From positions 22,759 to 86,758 of the forward strand of contig JBBEBG010000029.1 of the NCBI GenBank assembly GCA_040882465.1: a stretch of 64,000 nucleotides of DNA, given 5' to 3'. Shown here in pieces: positions 9,198-17,663 of the stretch. Every line of letters begins with the position of its first letter. Positions within the stretch are counted from its first letter, which is position 1. The notes under the pieces were generated by a model. It made no database searches and was not told the origin of the DNA. It was given only the letters and a program-made list of their open reading frames with translations. The stretch comes from Gemmatimonadota bacterium. Its GTDB lineage: Bacteria; Gemmatimonadota; Gemmatimonadetes; Longimicrobiales; Gaopeijiaceae. A program made the position numbers and the translations under genes.

Positions 9198-10207
9198 TCG
9201 GCGACGGAGCGGCGACCATGGGTGGCGGAATTCTGAATCGGGGAACGCTCACGCTGACCGACGTGACGATGACGGGACATGGAGCTACGGCCGGATCGGG
9301 CGGAGCGATCTTCACGGACGCCGGCTCGACCTTGCACGTCAGCGGCTCGCGCTTCGAGTCGAGTCAGGCCTCGGACAGGGGCGGCGCGATCTGGGTGGAT
9401 TTGGGAGCGACCCTCACGATGACGAACTCGGTCCTGCTCTCGAACACAGCGACGCAGGGAGGAGGGATCTTCAGCTTTCATGGCATCCTCGGCCTCGAGT
9501 ACGTCTCGATCCGCAACAACTCCGCGCAGAACGGCAATGGAGGTGGAGTGAACAACTCCGGTGGTTCTCTGGTGCTCAGCGGGTCCGCCATCGCGACGAA
9601 CGTGGCGCAGGCGCGTGGGGGCGGACTCTACAGCGCGGGTCCCGCCGGGAGCACGATCGTCTCGATCGTGAACAGCACGATTACAGGGAACATCGCTCAG
9701 GGGACGGGCGGGGCTCCTCACTTCGGAGGCGGCGTGGCGGGAGAGAGTGGCACGATCTCTTTCTACAACGCGACGATCGTGGACAACACGAGCGCCTCGG
9801 GGGGCGGGAGCGGGGTCCACAGGGTGGTGACGGGTCAATGGACCGGAGCCACCTTCGACTTCCGAAACACGATCGTCGTGGGCCACCGGATTCTCGGGCA
9901 TTCAGCCTGTTCCGGCGGACCGGCGGGATTCGTCTCCAATGGTCATAATCTAGATGAGGACAACACATGTAATTTTATCGTCAACAGCGATTTACCAGGC
10001 GGGAACGCTAACCTGTCGCTCGCGGCGACCCTGAACGGCGGAACGACGGAGAGCCACTCCCTCCAGATCCCGGGCGACGCGATCGACGCGGGGGATCAGT
10101 CGGCCTGCCAGGCCAATCCCGTGAACGGGGGGGACCAGCGGGGGTTCGGCCGGTCGGACGGAATGTGCGACATCGGCGCCTTCGAGTTCCAGGCGCTGGC
10201 GGGATGA
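9194..10207 (+). CDS. Right-handed beta-helix protein, C-terminal part of the split gene
   Basis: The product has 337 residues and no signal peptide of its own. It begins directly in beta-helix rungs (GGGILNRGTLTLTDVTMTG, GGAIFTDAG, GGAIWVDLG, GGGIFSFHG, GGGLYSAG), the repeat style of polymorphic outer-membrane and pectin-lyase-fold proteins. It ends in a choice-of-anchor Q-like module (AATLNGGTTESHSLQIPG, AIDAGDQSAC, DQRGFGRSDG, CDIGAFEF). In intact relatives this follows a CSLREAI domain in the same polypeptide, and here the CSLREAI start sits at the end of the preceding frame. Without an export signal it can function only if frameshifting or an error in the sequence rejoins it. Product role would be surface adhesion or glycan binding (inference). 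Confidence 0.6.
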   Translation: MIGDGAATMGGGILNRGTLTLTDVTMTGHGATAGSGGAIFTDAGSTLHVSGSRFESSQASDRGGAIWVDLGATLTMTNSVLLSNTATQGGGIFSFHGILGLEYVSIRNNSAQNGNGGGVNNSGGSLVLSGSAIATNVAQARGGGLYSAGPAGSTIVSIVNSTITGNIAQGTGGAPHFGGGVAGESGTISFYNATIVDNTSASGGGSGVHRVVTGQWTGATFDFRNTIVVGHRILGHSACSGGPAGFVSNGHNLDEDNTCNFIVNSDLPGGNANLSLAATLNGGTTESHSLQIPGDAIDAGDQSACQANPVNGGDQRGFGRSDGMCDIGAFEFQALAG

Positions 10208-10255
10208 AGTCCGCCGCCTGAGGGAGGCCCGGCGTCGCGAGAACCGGCCCTCTCC

Positions 10256-11893
10256 TTACCCCTCGATCCCATACTTCCGAATCTTCCGGTAGAGGGTTCG
10301 CTCGCCGATTCCGAGGCTCTCGGCCGCCTTTCTGCGGTTGCCGCCGACTTCGAGGAGGACGTGGCGAATCGCCTCCGCCTCCATCTCCTCGATGGTCATT
10401 CCCGCCTGGTACAGGACGCGGCCGTCGCCGGCCCCGTCGCTCCCCGCCTTCGCACCGATCGGAAGTTCTTCGGACGACGGCACAACACTGGCGTCGCCCA
10501 CTCGCCCCTCCCAGACTCCGACCTCGATCCCACCATCCGTGCCAGGGAGGGCGAAGCGCGAGCTCTCGGGCGCGACCAGGCGCTCGTCCAGGTCGTCCCG
10601 GTAGAGGTCGAACTCGCGGCGGAGCTGGTCCACGTCCATCCGGAGATCCACGAGAGTCCGGAATACAAACTCGAGCTCGGGACGAAAGCGGGGGCGGTCT
10701 CCGCCCTCGCCTCCCTCCCCCGCGCGCATCTCTTCCGCGGGGCGCGCCACCGGGACCGGGAGGAGTCGCGAATACTCGCCGGGGTGGCGGATCTCCTTCG
10801 GAATGTCCGCGGGGGCGATCTCCTTTCCCGGAGAGAGGACGACCATGCTCTCCACGAGGTTCCGGAGCTCGCGCACGTTTCCCGGCCAATCGTAGCGGAC
10901 CAAGAGCTCCATCGCGTCGTCCGAAATGCCGGGAAAGGGGCGACCCATTCCCTCGGAGAGCTCGCGTACGAAGTGATGGACGAGCCGGGGGATGTCTTCG
11001 CGTCGGTTACGGAGAGGGGGAAGCTCGATCCCCAGGATGTTCAGGCGGTAATAAAGATCTCGCCGGAAGCGTCCAGTGTGCACCAGGTTTCGAAGCTCAT
11101 GGTTCGTTGCGGCGATGATGCGCACGTCGATCTGGATCGCCTTTTCTCCGCCGACCCGGAGAAATTCCCTCTGCTCGAGCGCCCGGAGGAGCTTCGTCTG
11201 CGTGGAGGGGGGCATCTCCCCGATCTCGTCGAGGAAGAGGGTCCCCTTGTGGGCGAGCTCGAAGAAACCCTTTCGCGAGTCTATCGCTCCCGTGAACGCG
11301 CCCTTTTCATGGCCAAAGAGCTCGGACTCGAGGAGCGTCTCGGAGAGGGCGGCGACGTTCACGGCAAGAAAGGCGCGGTGCCTCCGCGGGGAGAGGCCAT
11401 GGATCCCCCGCGCCACCAGCTCCTTCCCCGTCCCGGATTCCCCCGTGATGAGCACGGTCGAATCCACCGGCGCGATCTGCACCATCCGCTCGAGGACTTC
11501 GCGGATGGGGTCCGCCTCACCCACGATCCCGGTGACCCGTTGGAGCTCGCGCCGCTGAATCGTTCGATGCCCGAGGAGGACGACTTCGTCCGGGTCCGGG
11601 TCGGCGGAGAAGGACTCCTCGGCCCCGCCGCGACGCCCTCGGAGGTCTCCCCCGGCGCCCTGAAGCGCTGTGAACACCGGGATCGAGCGGCCCTCCCTCG
11701 CGGCGTGCAGCCAGGCGGCGAGATCCTCGGGACCCCGGTCTCCCGTCAACACCAGCAGGACCGGATCCTCCGCGAGCCCGAGGTGCGCCACGTCGGGGAC
11801 GAGGTCCACGGCGTATCCCTCGGCCCGAAAGGCGTCGCGAAGTTTTCCCGCGAGGGGAAGACGGTGCGAGCTGATCAGGACGGTGCCGCTCAT
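10256..11893 (-). CDS. Sigma-54-dependent transcriptional activator with a degenerate receiver domain
   Basis: The protein has 545 residues. The N-terminal ~100 residues resemble a receiver in strand/helix pattern but show VLLVLTGDRGPED where the phospho-acceptor Asp motif should be, so it is probably a pseudo-receiver. The AAA+ domain has Walker A GESGTGKE (151-158), the sigma-54-contact loop GAFTGA (198-203), LFLDEIGEMP and RYDWPGNVREL. After a charged linker of about 100 residues containing coiled-coil-like heptads, a Fis-type helix-turn-helix ends the protein (RRKAAESLGIGERTLYRKI). ATG overlaps the moaB stop (ATGA), so it is co-translated with an unrelated metabolic gene. The target is unknown. 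Confidence 0.85.
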   Translation of the reverse strand: MSGTVLISSHRLPLAGKLRDAFRAEGYAVDLVPDVAHLGLAEDPVLLVLTGDRGPEDLAAWLHAAREGRSIPVFTALQGAGGDLRGRRGGAEESFSADPDPDEVVLLGHRTIQRRELQRVTGIVGEADPIREVLERMVQIAPVDSTVLITGESGTGKELVARGIHGLSPRRHRAFLAVNVAALSETLLESELFGHEKGAFTGAIDSRKGFFELAHKGTLFLDEIGEMPPSTQTKLLRALEQREFLRVGGEKAIQIDVRIIAATNHELRNLVHTGRFRRDLYYRLNILGIELPPLRNRREDIPRLVHHFVRELSEGMGRPFPGISDDAMELLVRYDWPGNVRELRNLVESMVVLSPGKEIAPADIPKEIRHPGEYSRLLPVPVARPAEEMRAGEGGEGGDRPRFRPELEFVFRTLVDLRMDVDQLRREFDLYRDDLDERLVAPESSRFALPGTDGGIEVGVWEGRVGDASVVPSSEELPIGAKAGSDGAGDGRVLYQAGMTIEEMEAEAIRHVLLEVGGNRRKAAESLGIGERTLYRKIRKYGIEG

Positions 11894-12411
11894 GATGCGG
11901 CGCCCTTGGGATGGGGATCTTCCCGCCCGCGCATGAGGGCCGTCCCGTGCGCGAGGAGAGGGTGGAGCGCCGCGAGCCCGTCGCGAACCCCACCGGGGCT
12001 TCCGGGGAGATTCACGATGAGGCATTCGGCGCGCGTCCCCGCCTCCCCTCGTGAAATGACCGCCATCGGCGTCGCTTCGGCCCCGGCGCGCCGAAGGGCT
12101 TCCGCGATCCCAGCCGCAGGGCGCTCGAGGACGGCCCGCGTCGCTTCGGGCGTGAGGTCGCGAGGCGTGAGCCCGGTGCCTCCCGTCGTCAGAAGGAGAT
12201 CCACCTCCCCCGAGTCGCACCACTCCAGGAGGACGGGCACGACGGCCGCGGTTCCGTCGGGAACGATCTGGGCCCGCGCAACGGCGTAGCCGCACTCCAC
12301 GCACCACTCCCGAATCAGGACGCCGCTCCGATCCTCTCCTTCTCCCTTGGAGAGGCGGTCGCTCACCGTGAGAATTCCGACCCGAAGTGGGGGTTTCGCC
12401 TGGCCGTTCAC
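11890..12411 (-). CDS. MoaB/Mog-family molybdopterin adenylyltransferase
   Basis: The protein has 173 residues. The family signature is clear: VGILTVSDRLSKGEGEDRSG at the N-terminus, LLLTTGGTGLTPRDLTPEAT (substrate/metal loop), then CLIVNLPGSPGGVRDGL. The family adenylates molybdopterin before molybdenum insertion (Mog) or is the MoaB homologue. The two cannot be told apart here. The start is GTG overlapping the gcvT stop (GTGA). No other molybdenum cofactor gene is near, so the neighbourhood does not help with function. Confidence 0.88.
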   Translation of the reverse strand: MNGQAKPPLRVGILTVSDRLSKGEGEDRSGVLIREWCVECGYAVARAQIVPDGTAAVVPVLLEWCDSGEVDLLLTTGGTGLTPRDLTPEATRAVLERPAAGIAEALRRAGAEATPMAVISRGEAGTRAECLIVNLPGSPGGVRDGLAALHPLLAHGTALMRGREDPHPKGAAS

Positions 12412-13520
12412 CGTTTCCGCGACCCTTCCGTATAAAAAGGTGGCTTCGTGACTACGCCGGGGACGTCGCGCTCGCGAATTTCAACCGCCACCTCGGTCCC
12501 CGGCTCCGCGAGCCCGGCGGGGAGATAGGCGAGCGCGATCCCCGCCCCGAGCGTTGGGCTCACCGTCCCCGAAGTCACGGCTCCGACCGGCTCCCCCTGG
12601 GACACGACCGGGTATCCATGGCGGGGAAATCCGGGGACGGTGAGCCGGATCCCGGTGAGGAGGCGCGAGACACCCGCTTCTTTTTGGCGCGCCAGGGCAT
12701 CCCTTCCCAGGAAGTCGCCCTTGTCGAATCGGACGATCCATCCGAGGCCCGATTCGAGCACGGTGTGCCGTTCGTCGAGGTCGTTCCCGTACAGGGCGTA
12801 TCCGACTTCCAGTCGAAGTGTGTCGCGAGCCCCAAGCCCGACCGGGGCGATGTCCCGGGAGCCCCCGCCCTCGAGGAGCGCGCGCCAAACGCGTACGGCC
12901 CCGTCGGCCGGGAGGTAGAGCTCGAAGCCGTCCTCTCCGGTGTAACCCGTCCGCGCCACGATCGCGGGAACACCCGCCACCGGCGCGCGGAGGAAGCGGT
13001 AATAACCGATCCCCCCGAGCCCGGCCTCGACCAACGGCTGGAGGATCGCCTCGGAGTGGGGGCCCTGAATGGCCAGGAGCGCGGAAGCCTCGGTGCGGTC
13101 CTCCACCCTCGCGTCGTGGCCGGAGTGATGCGCCTCGATCCACGCCGCATCCTTCGCACGATTCGCGCCATTCACGACGAGAAAGTAGGCCAACTCGTCC
13201 AACCGATAGACGAGGAGATCGTCCAGGACCCCACCGTCCGCCTGGCAGAATGCCGAATACTGGGCCTGGCCCACCGCGAGGCGGGCAGCGTCGTTCACCG
13301 TGAGGAGCTGCACGAGGCCGAGTGCGCCGGGACCGGCGATCTCGATCTGCCCCATGTGCGAGACGTCGAAGAGCCCCGCGGACTCACGCACCGAGCGGTG
13401 CTCCGCCTGGATCCCGGCAGGATACTGAATCGGGAGGGAGTAGCCGGCGAAAGAGACGAGCTTCCCGCCCAGCCGCCGGTGTTCTTCGTGAAGGGCCGTG
13501 GTCTTGAGCTCGTCCTGCAT
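12408..13520 (-). CDS. gcvT: Aminomethyltransferase, T protein of the glycine cleavage system
   Basis: The protein has 370 residues, the normal length. Motifs include LGGKLVSFAGYSLPIQY near the N-terminus, SAGLFDVSHMGQIEI, GGVLDDLLVYRL, ARTGYTGEDGFELYLP, and GLGARDTLRLEVGYALYGND (folate and catalytic regions). It transfers the methylene of the H-protein-bound intermediate to tetrahydrofolate, releasing ammonia. The frame is open further upstream, but the start at ATG 13520 gives the standard N-terminus MQDELKTTALHEEH. gcvH and gcvP are not in the window. It lies 14 bases after argF and overlaps the moaB-family gene. Confidence 0.94.
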   Translation of the reverse strand: MQDELKTTALHEEHRRLGGKLVSFAGYSLPIQYPAGIQAEHRSVRESAGLFDVSHMGQIEIAGPGALGLVQLLTVNDAARLAVGQAQYSAFCQADGGVLDDLLVYRLDELAYFLVVNGANRAKDAAWIEAHHSGHDARVEDRTEASALLAIQGPHSEAILQPLVEAGLGGIGYYRFLRAPVAGVPAIVARTGYTGEDGFELYLPADGAVRVWRALLEGGGSRDIAPVGLGARDTLRLEVGYALYGNDLDERHTVLESGLGWIVRFDKGDFLGRDALARQKEAGVSRLLTGIRLTVPGFPRHGYPVVSQGEPVGAVTSGTVSPTLGAGIALAYLPAGLAEPGTEVAVEIRERDVPGVVTKPPFYTEGSRKR

Positions 13521-13534
13521 GCTCGCCGCCCTCC

Positions 13535-14446
13535 CTACCCCAAAAGGAATAGGAGAAGCGCCTTCTGCGCGTGAAGACGATTCTCCGCCTCGTCGAACAC
13601 ACGCGAGCGGGGACCGTCCATCACCTCCGCGGTGACCTCCTTCTCGCGGTAAGCCGGAAGACAGTGAAGGAAGATCCCCTCGGGGTGGGCCCGATCCATC
13701 AGCGCCTTTGTAACCTGATACGGGGCAAAGACTTTTGCACGGGCATCCGCCTCTTCCTCCTGGCCCATGGATGCCCAAGTATCGGTCGTCACGACATGCA
13801 CGCCTACGACCGCCTCCGCGGGATCGCGAGTCAGAACGATGCGTCCCTCTCCACGGGCCTTCTCCAGGATACGGGGATGGGGGTCGTACCCTTCGGGAAT
13901 GGCGAGCCGGAGCTCGAAGCCGAGAAGGGTGGCGGCATTGATCCAGGAGTTCGCCACGTTGTTCCCGTCGCCGACCCACGCCACCGTCAGTTCATCCAGG
14001 CCCGACCCGAATTCTTCCCTTACGGTGAGGAGGTCCGCCAGGAGTTGGCAGGGGTGGACGAGATCGGTGAGCCCGTTGATCACCGGGACCGACGCATGCC
14101 GTGCAAACTCCTCCACCTCGTCGTGACGAAAGGTTCGGATCATGATCCCGTCCACGTAGCGCGAGAGGACGCGCGCCGTGTCCGCGATCGTCTCCCCCCG
14201 CCCCATGTGGGTTTCACGGTCGGAGAGGAAGGTGCTGTGGCCGCCGAGCTGAAACATCCCCACGTCGAAAGAGACGCGGGTTCGCGTGGAGTGCTTCCGG
14301 AAGATCATCCCGAGCGTCTTCCCCCGAAGCGGGCGATCCGGGGCCTCAGCACCGCTTTTCAGCCGGTGCGCCGTCTCGAGGAGCCCTCGGAGCTCCTCAG
14401 CGGTGAGATCGCGGAGATGAAGGAAGTGCCTGTTCGCGTCGGTCAA
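13535..14446 (-). CDS. argF: Ornithine carbamoyltransferase (arginine biosynthesis)
   Basis: With a TTG start at 14446 the protein has 303 residues. Carbamoyl-phosphate binding motif STRTR is at 53-57, HPCQ at 131-134, ornithine loop DTWASMGQE, and the catalytic HCLPAYR near the C-terminus. It makes citrulline from ornithine and carbamoyl phosphate. The frame is open to an ATG at 14503, but the TTG is preceded by GGAGG seven bases upstream and yields the family N-terminus (FLHLRDLT), so it is preferred. It sits 76 bases downstream of hslU and 14 bases upstream of gcvT. Confidence 0.94.
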   Translation of the reverse strand: MTDANRHFLHLRDLTAEELRGLLETAHRLKSGAEAPDRPLRGKTLGMIFRKHSTRTRVSFDVGMFQLGGHSTFLSDRETHMGRGETIADTARVLSRYVDGIMIRTFRHDEVEEFARHASVPVINGLTDLVHPCQLLADLLTVREEFGSGLDELTVAWVGDGNNVANSWINAATLLGFELRLAIPEGYDPHPRILEKARGEGRIVLTRDPAEAVVGVHVVTTDTWASMGQEEEADARAKVFAPYQVTKALMDRAHPEGIFLHCLPAYREKEVTAEVMDGPRSRVFDEAENRLHAQKALLLFLLG

Positions 14447-14522
14447 CCTCGGTCCTCCGAAGTGGCGACGCCGCCCCCGGGTGGCCTCGAATGGCGATCC
14501 CACGAGCGGCGCACTACAGGAA

Positions 14523-16109
14523 TCAGAGAATGTATCGCCGGAGGTCTTCGTCTTCCACGATGGCGGCCAGGTTCTTCAAGACATAGGCCCGGTCCACCAC
14601 GAGCTCCCCGTCGGGCGCCGTTCCGTCCGGAAGCTCGAAGAGGACGGCCTCGAGGAGCGTGGTCATCACCGTCTGGAGCCGGCGAGCGCCGATGTTTTCC
14701 ATCCGTTCGTTGAGCTGGAAGGCGATCCGGGCGATCTCGTGGATCCCGTCCTCCTCGAACCGGATCTTCGCCGCCTCCGTTTCCACGAGCGCCGTGTACT
14801 GGCGGATCAGGGCGTTGCGAGGCTCGGTCAGGATCCGGACGAAGTCCGCCTCCTCGAGGGGGCGGAGCTCCACCCGGATCGGAAACCTTCCCTGAAGCTC
14901 GGGGATGAGATCGGAGGGCTTCGAGACGTGGAAGGCTCCGGCCGCGACGAAGAGGACGTGGTCGGTGCGGACCAGGCCGTACTTCGTCTGCACGTTGGAT
15001 CCCTCGACGATCGGAAGAAGATCGCGCTGGACCCCCTCTCGGCTCACGTCCGGACCGACCCCACCGCGGTCCCCCGCGATCTTGTCGATCTCGTCGAGGA
15101 AGACGATCCCGTTCTCTTCTGTCCGGTCGAGGGCCTCGTTGACGACCTCGTCCATGTCCACGAGCCGGTCCAGCTCCTCCTGGAGGAGGATCCTCCGCGC
15201 CTCGGAGACCCTCACGGACCGCTTTTTCGTCCTCTTGGGGAGCATGTCCTGGAGCATTTCGGTGAAGTTGTGGTCCATTCCTTCGACGCCCATCGGGATC
15301 ATCATCCCGTCGAGGTTGGGCGCCTGCTGGACCTCTACCTCGACCATCCGTTCCTCGAGTTTCCCGTCGCGGAGGAGCGCGCGGAGTTTTTCCCGTGTCC
15401 GCTGCCGCCGCTCCTCGAGCGCTGCCCCCTCCTCGTCGGTCGTCGGTGCCGCGGCGACGGAGAGGTCCTGGATCTCCCGGTCCACCTCGACGGCGACCGG
15501 CGCATGGATCCCGCCCGGACCCGCGACGAAGACAGGAGGGCTCGCCCCGGGGCGCGGTGCCGCCTCTTTCCCCCGGAGAGGGGGGAGAAGGAGGTCGAGA
15601 AGGCGTTCCTCGGCCGCTGCGACCGCCAGATCCTCCACGTCGTCCTCCCGTTCCGCCCGGACAAGGTTCACCGCCGTGTCCACGAGGTCGCGGATCATGG
15701 ACTCGACGTCGCGCCCGACGTAGCCGACTTCGGTGAACTTCGAAGCCTCCACCTTTACGAAGGGAGCCCCCGCGAGGCGGGCGAGGCGCCGGGCGATCTC
15801 GGTTTTTCCGACCCCGGTCGGTCCGATGAGGATGAGGTTGTTCGGGAGAATCTCGTCCCGGAGCTCACCCTCCACGCGTTGGCGGCGCCAGCGGTTGCGA
15901 AGCGCGATCGCGACCGCCTTTTTCGCCGCGCGCTGCCCGATGATGTACCGATCGAGCTCGGCCACGATCTGGCGAGGCGTGAGCTGGTCGATCCAGACCC
16001 CTTCCTCCGGACGATCCTGCGCGGAGGGTTCCCGCTCGACGGGAGGTTTCCCCCCATCGGTGGTGCGGTTGACCGCGCCCCCACTCCCCTCCCGGTCGCT
16101 CGAGCTCAT
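14523..16109 (-). CDS. hslU: HslU, AAA+ ATPase of the HslUV protease
   Basis: The protein has 528 residues, longer than the usual ~440-460. The excess is a charged N-terminal tail of about 38 residues before [17 protein letters not shown] and a large I-domain. Walker A is GPTGVGKT (96-103), followed by [19 protein letters not shown]. Walker B is [10 protein letters not shown], and the sensor 2 region is [11 protein letters not shown]. The C-terminus ends LRRYIL, the tail that inserts into HslV and activates it. Its ATG overlaps the hslV stop, so the complex is co-translated. HslUV degrades cytosolic substrates in parallel with ClpXP and Lon, which are encoded 8-14 kb away. Confidence 0.95.
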   Translation of the reverse strand: MSSSDREGSGGAVNRTTDGGKPPVEREPSAQDRPEEGVWIDQLTPRQIVAELDRYIIGQRAAKKAVAIALRNRWRRQRVEGELRDEILPNNLILIGPTGVGKTEIARRLARLAGAPFVKVEASKFTEVGYVGRDVESMIRDLVDTAVNLVRAEREDDVEDLAVAAAEERLLDLLLPPLRGKEAAPRPGASPPVFVAGPGGIHAPVAVEVDREIQDLSVAAAPTTDEEGAALEERRQRTREKLRALLRDGKLEERMVEVEVQQAPNLDGMMIPMGVEGMDHNFTEMLQDMLPKRTKKRSVRVSEARRILLQEELDRLVDMDEVVNEALDRTEENGIVFLDEIDKIAGDRGGVGPDVSREGVQRDLLPIVEGSNVQTKYGLVRTDHVLFVAAGAFHVSKPSDLIPELQGRFPIRVELRPLEEADFVRILTEPRNALIRQYTALVETEAAKIRFEEDGIHEIARIAFQLNERMENIGARRLQTVMTTLLEAVLFELPDGTAPDGELVVDRAYVLKNLAAIVEDEDLRRYIL

Positions 16110-16711
16110 CTTTCCTTCTTCCCTTCCTCGGCTTCGGATCGAGGCTCGGACTCGGCGTCCGGATCCACGGTCGAAAGCTCCAGCACCGTGATGTGGTCGT
16201 TCGAGTAGATGCAGATGCTCGCGGCGATTTCGAGAGCGTCCTGGACGATCTCACGCGGAGTGAGTTCTGTGCGTAGTCGGAGGGCGCGCGCCGCCGCGAG
16301 GGCGTACGATCCGCCCGACCCGATCGCCGCCACCTCTTCATCCGGTTCGAGGACGTTGCCGTCGCCACTGACCATGAAGAGGTGACTTCGGTCCGCCACT
16401 AGGAGGAGGGCGTCCAGCCGACGGAGGTAGCGATCCACCCGCCAGTCCTTCGCCAGCTCGACGCAGGCCCGGGTGAGATTTCCCGGATAACGCTCCAGCT
16501 TCTCCTCCAGACGCTCGAAGAGAGTGAAGGCGTCCGCAACCCCTCCGGCAAATCCCGCGAGGATTCGTCCCCCTTTGAGGGTGCGGACCTTCACGGCCCG
16601 CCCCTTGGCGACGGTGTCGCCCATCGTGACCTGGCCGTCCGCGCCCATCGCGACGGCCCCGTCGCGGCGCACGGCCACCACGGTGGTGGATCGAATTCTT
16701 GGACGAGTCAT
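16106..16711 (-). CDS. hslV: HslV, peptidase subunit of HslUV
   Basis: The protein has 201 residues with the N-terminal-nucleophile proteasome fold. The conserved [10 protein letters not shown] and [10 protein letters not shown] place the catalytic Thr at residue 9, preceded by MTRPRIRS, so removal of an eight-residue leader is required. Some proteobacterial HslV proteins also have leaders of this kind. Other family motifs are [17 protein letters not shown] and [16 protein letters not shown]. The C-terminus has an extra acidic tail ([13 protein letters not shown]). ATG 16711 is chosen over an ATG at 16741 because it starts closer to the family N-terminus. Confidence 0.95.
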   Translation of the reverse strand: MTRPRIRSTTVVAVRRDGAVAMGADGQVTMGDTVAKGRAVKVRTLKGGRILAGFAGGVADAFTLFERLEEKLERYPGNLTRACVELAKDWRVDRYLRRLDALLLVADRSHLFMVSGDGNVLEPDEEVAAIGSGGSYALAAARALRLRTELTPREIVQDALEIAASICIYSNDHITVLELSTVDPDAESEPRSEAEEGKKER

Positions 16712-16757
16712 CGCCCTCCTCGGTCTTTGTGGGCTGAACAAACCATTCTTGTCATCT

Positions 16758-17663
16758 CTATGCGCGCGGGTGCGTTTCCCGGTATACCCGCTGGAGCCGC
16801 TCCCGTGACGTGTGGGTGTAAATCTGCGTGGTGGAGAGGGACGCGTGCCCCAGGAGCTCCTTCACGGCCATCAGGTCGGCGCCCGCGTCCAGGAGATGAG
16901 TCGCAAACGAGTGCCGGAGTGAGTGAGCGGAAATCCCTTCGCGCTCCCCGGCGCGGTCCAGGAGCGCCCGGACGGCGCGCTGAATCGAGCGCCGGGAGAG
17001 CCGTTCGCCGCCCTGGTTCACGACGAGTGGCCCTCCGTCGGAAGGGGCCGCCGTTTCCCGGCGCCGCAACTCGTACTTTCGAAGGGCCCGGGTGGCGGAA
17101 GAGGTGAGGGGGACGATTCGTTCCTTCCCTCCCTTCCCCCGGACCTTCACCTGTTCCCCCACGGTGTCCAGCTCCTCCAAGTTCATCCCATGGAGTTCGG
17201 ACAGGCGGAGCCCGCTCCCATAAAGCAGCTCCAGGATGGCGAGGGTGCGTGTCCCCTCGAGCGCATTTTTCGCCGCGTCCGCCTCCGCGAGCCCGAAGAC
17301 CGCGTCCACTCCCTTCCGGGCCAGGTGCGGAGGCAATTCCCGTTCCGAACGGAGCGAACGGAGGCCCCGCGCCGGATTCGCCGTGAGCGTCCCCTCCCGG
17401 TGGAGAAAACGGAGAAGCGTGCGCACGGCGGAAACCTTTCGGGTGATCGAACGCTTCGCGAGTCCCCGCACCTGGCATGCCCCGAGGAAACTTCGGAGTG
17501 CGAGACGGTCCACCTCGGTCCAGCGCCACTCCGGCGTCCCCAGGTAGTCGCCGAGAAAGTCTTCGAGGTCCTGGAGGTCTCGCCGGTACCCGATCAGGGT
17601 GTTTTCCGAGAGTTGGCGTTCGTCGGCCAGGTGCCGGAGGAAGAGCTCCGATTCCCCCGTCAT
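16758..17663 (-). CDS. xerC: XerC-type tyrosine recombinase (CodV)
   Basis: The protein has 301 residues. The SAM-like core-binding domain ([19 protein letters not shown]) precedes the catalytic domain. Catalytic residues are visible: Arg in GSGLRLSEL, Lys in [11 protein letters not shown], His-x-x-Arg in [10 protein letters not shown], His in [11 protein letters not shown], and the Tyr nucleophile in QIYTH. Length and sequence fit the chromosomal dimer resolution recombinases XerC/CodV. The conserved position between trmFO and hslV supports the housekeeping role over a mobile-element integrase. Its ATG overlaps the trmFO stop (ATGA). Confidence 0.92.
   Translation of the reverse strand: MTGESELFLRHLADERQLSENTLIGYRRDLQDLEDFLGDYLGTPEWRWTEVDRLALRSFLGACQVRGLAKRSITRKVSAVRTLLRFLHREGTLTANPARGLRSLRSERELPPHLARKGVDAVFGLAEADAAKNALEGTRTLAILELLYGSGLRLSELHGMNLEELDTVGEQVKVRGKGGKERIVPLTSSATRALRKYELRRRETAAPSDGGPLVVNQGGERLSRRSIQRAVRALLDRAGEREGISAHSLRHSFATHLLDAGADLMAVKELLGHASLSTTQIYTHTSRERLQRVYRETHPRA

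Noticed and set aside
10256..12307. Longer (683-residue) form of the first sigma-54 activator
   Set aside because: The extra 138 residues lie over the moaB-family gene in another frame and are Arg/Gly/Pro-rich; ATG 11893 overlapping the moaB stop is the natural start.
14481..16208. Plus-strand open frame of 575 codons opposite hslU
   Set aside because: Antisense shadow of hslU; Asp/Glu/Leu/Arg-rich without motifs.
16758..17663. Tyrosine recombinase as a sign of a mobile element
   Set aside because: No attachment repeats or phage genes nearby, and its position between trmFO and hslV is the conserved housekeeping XerC/CodV position.
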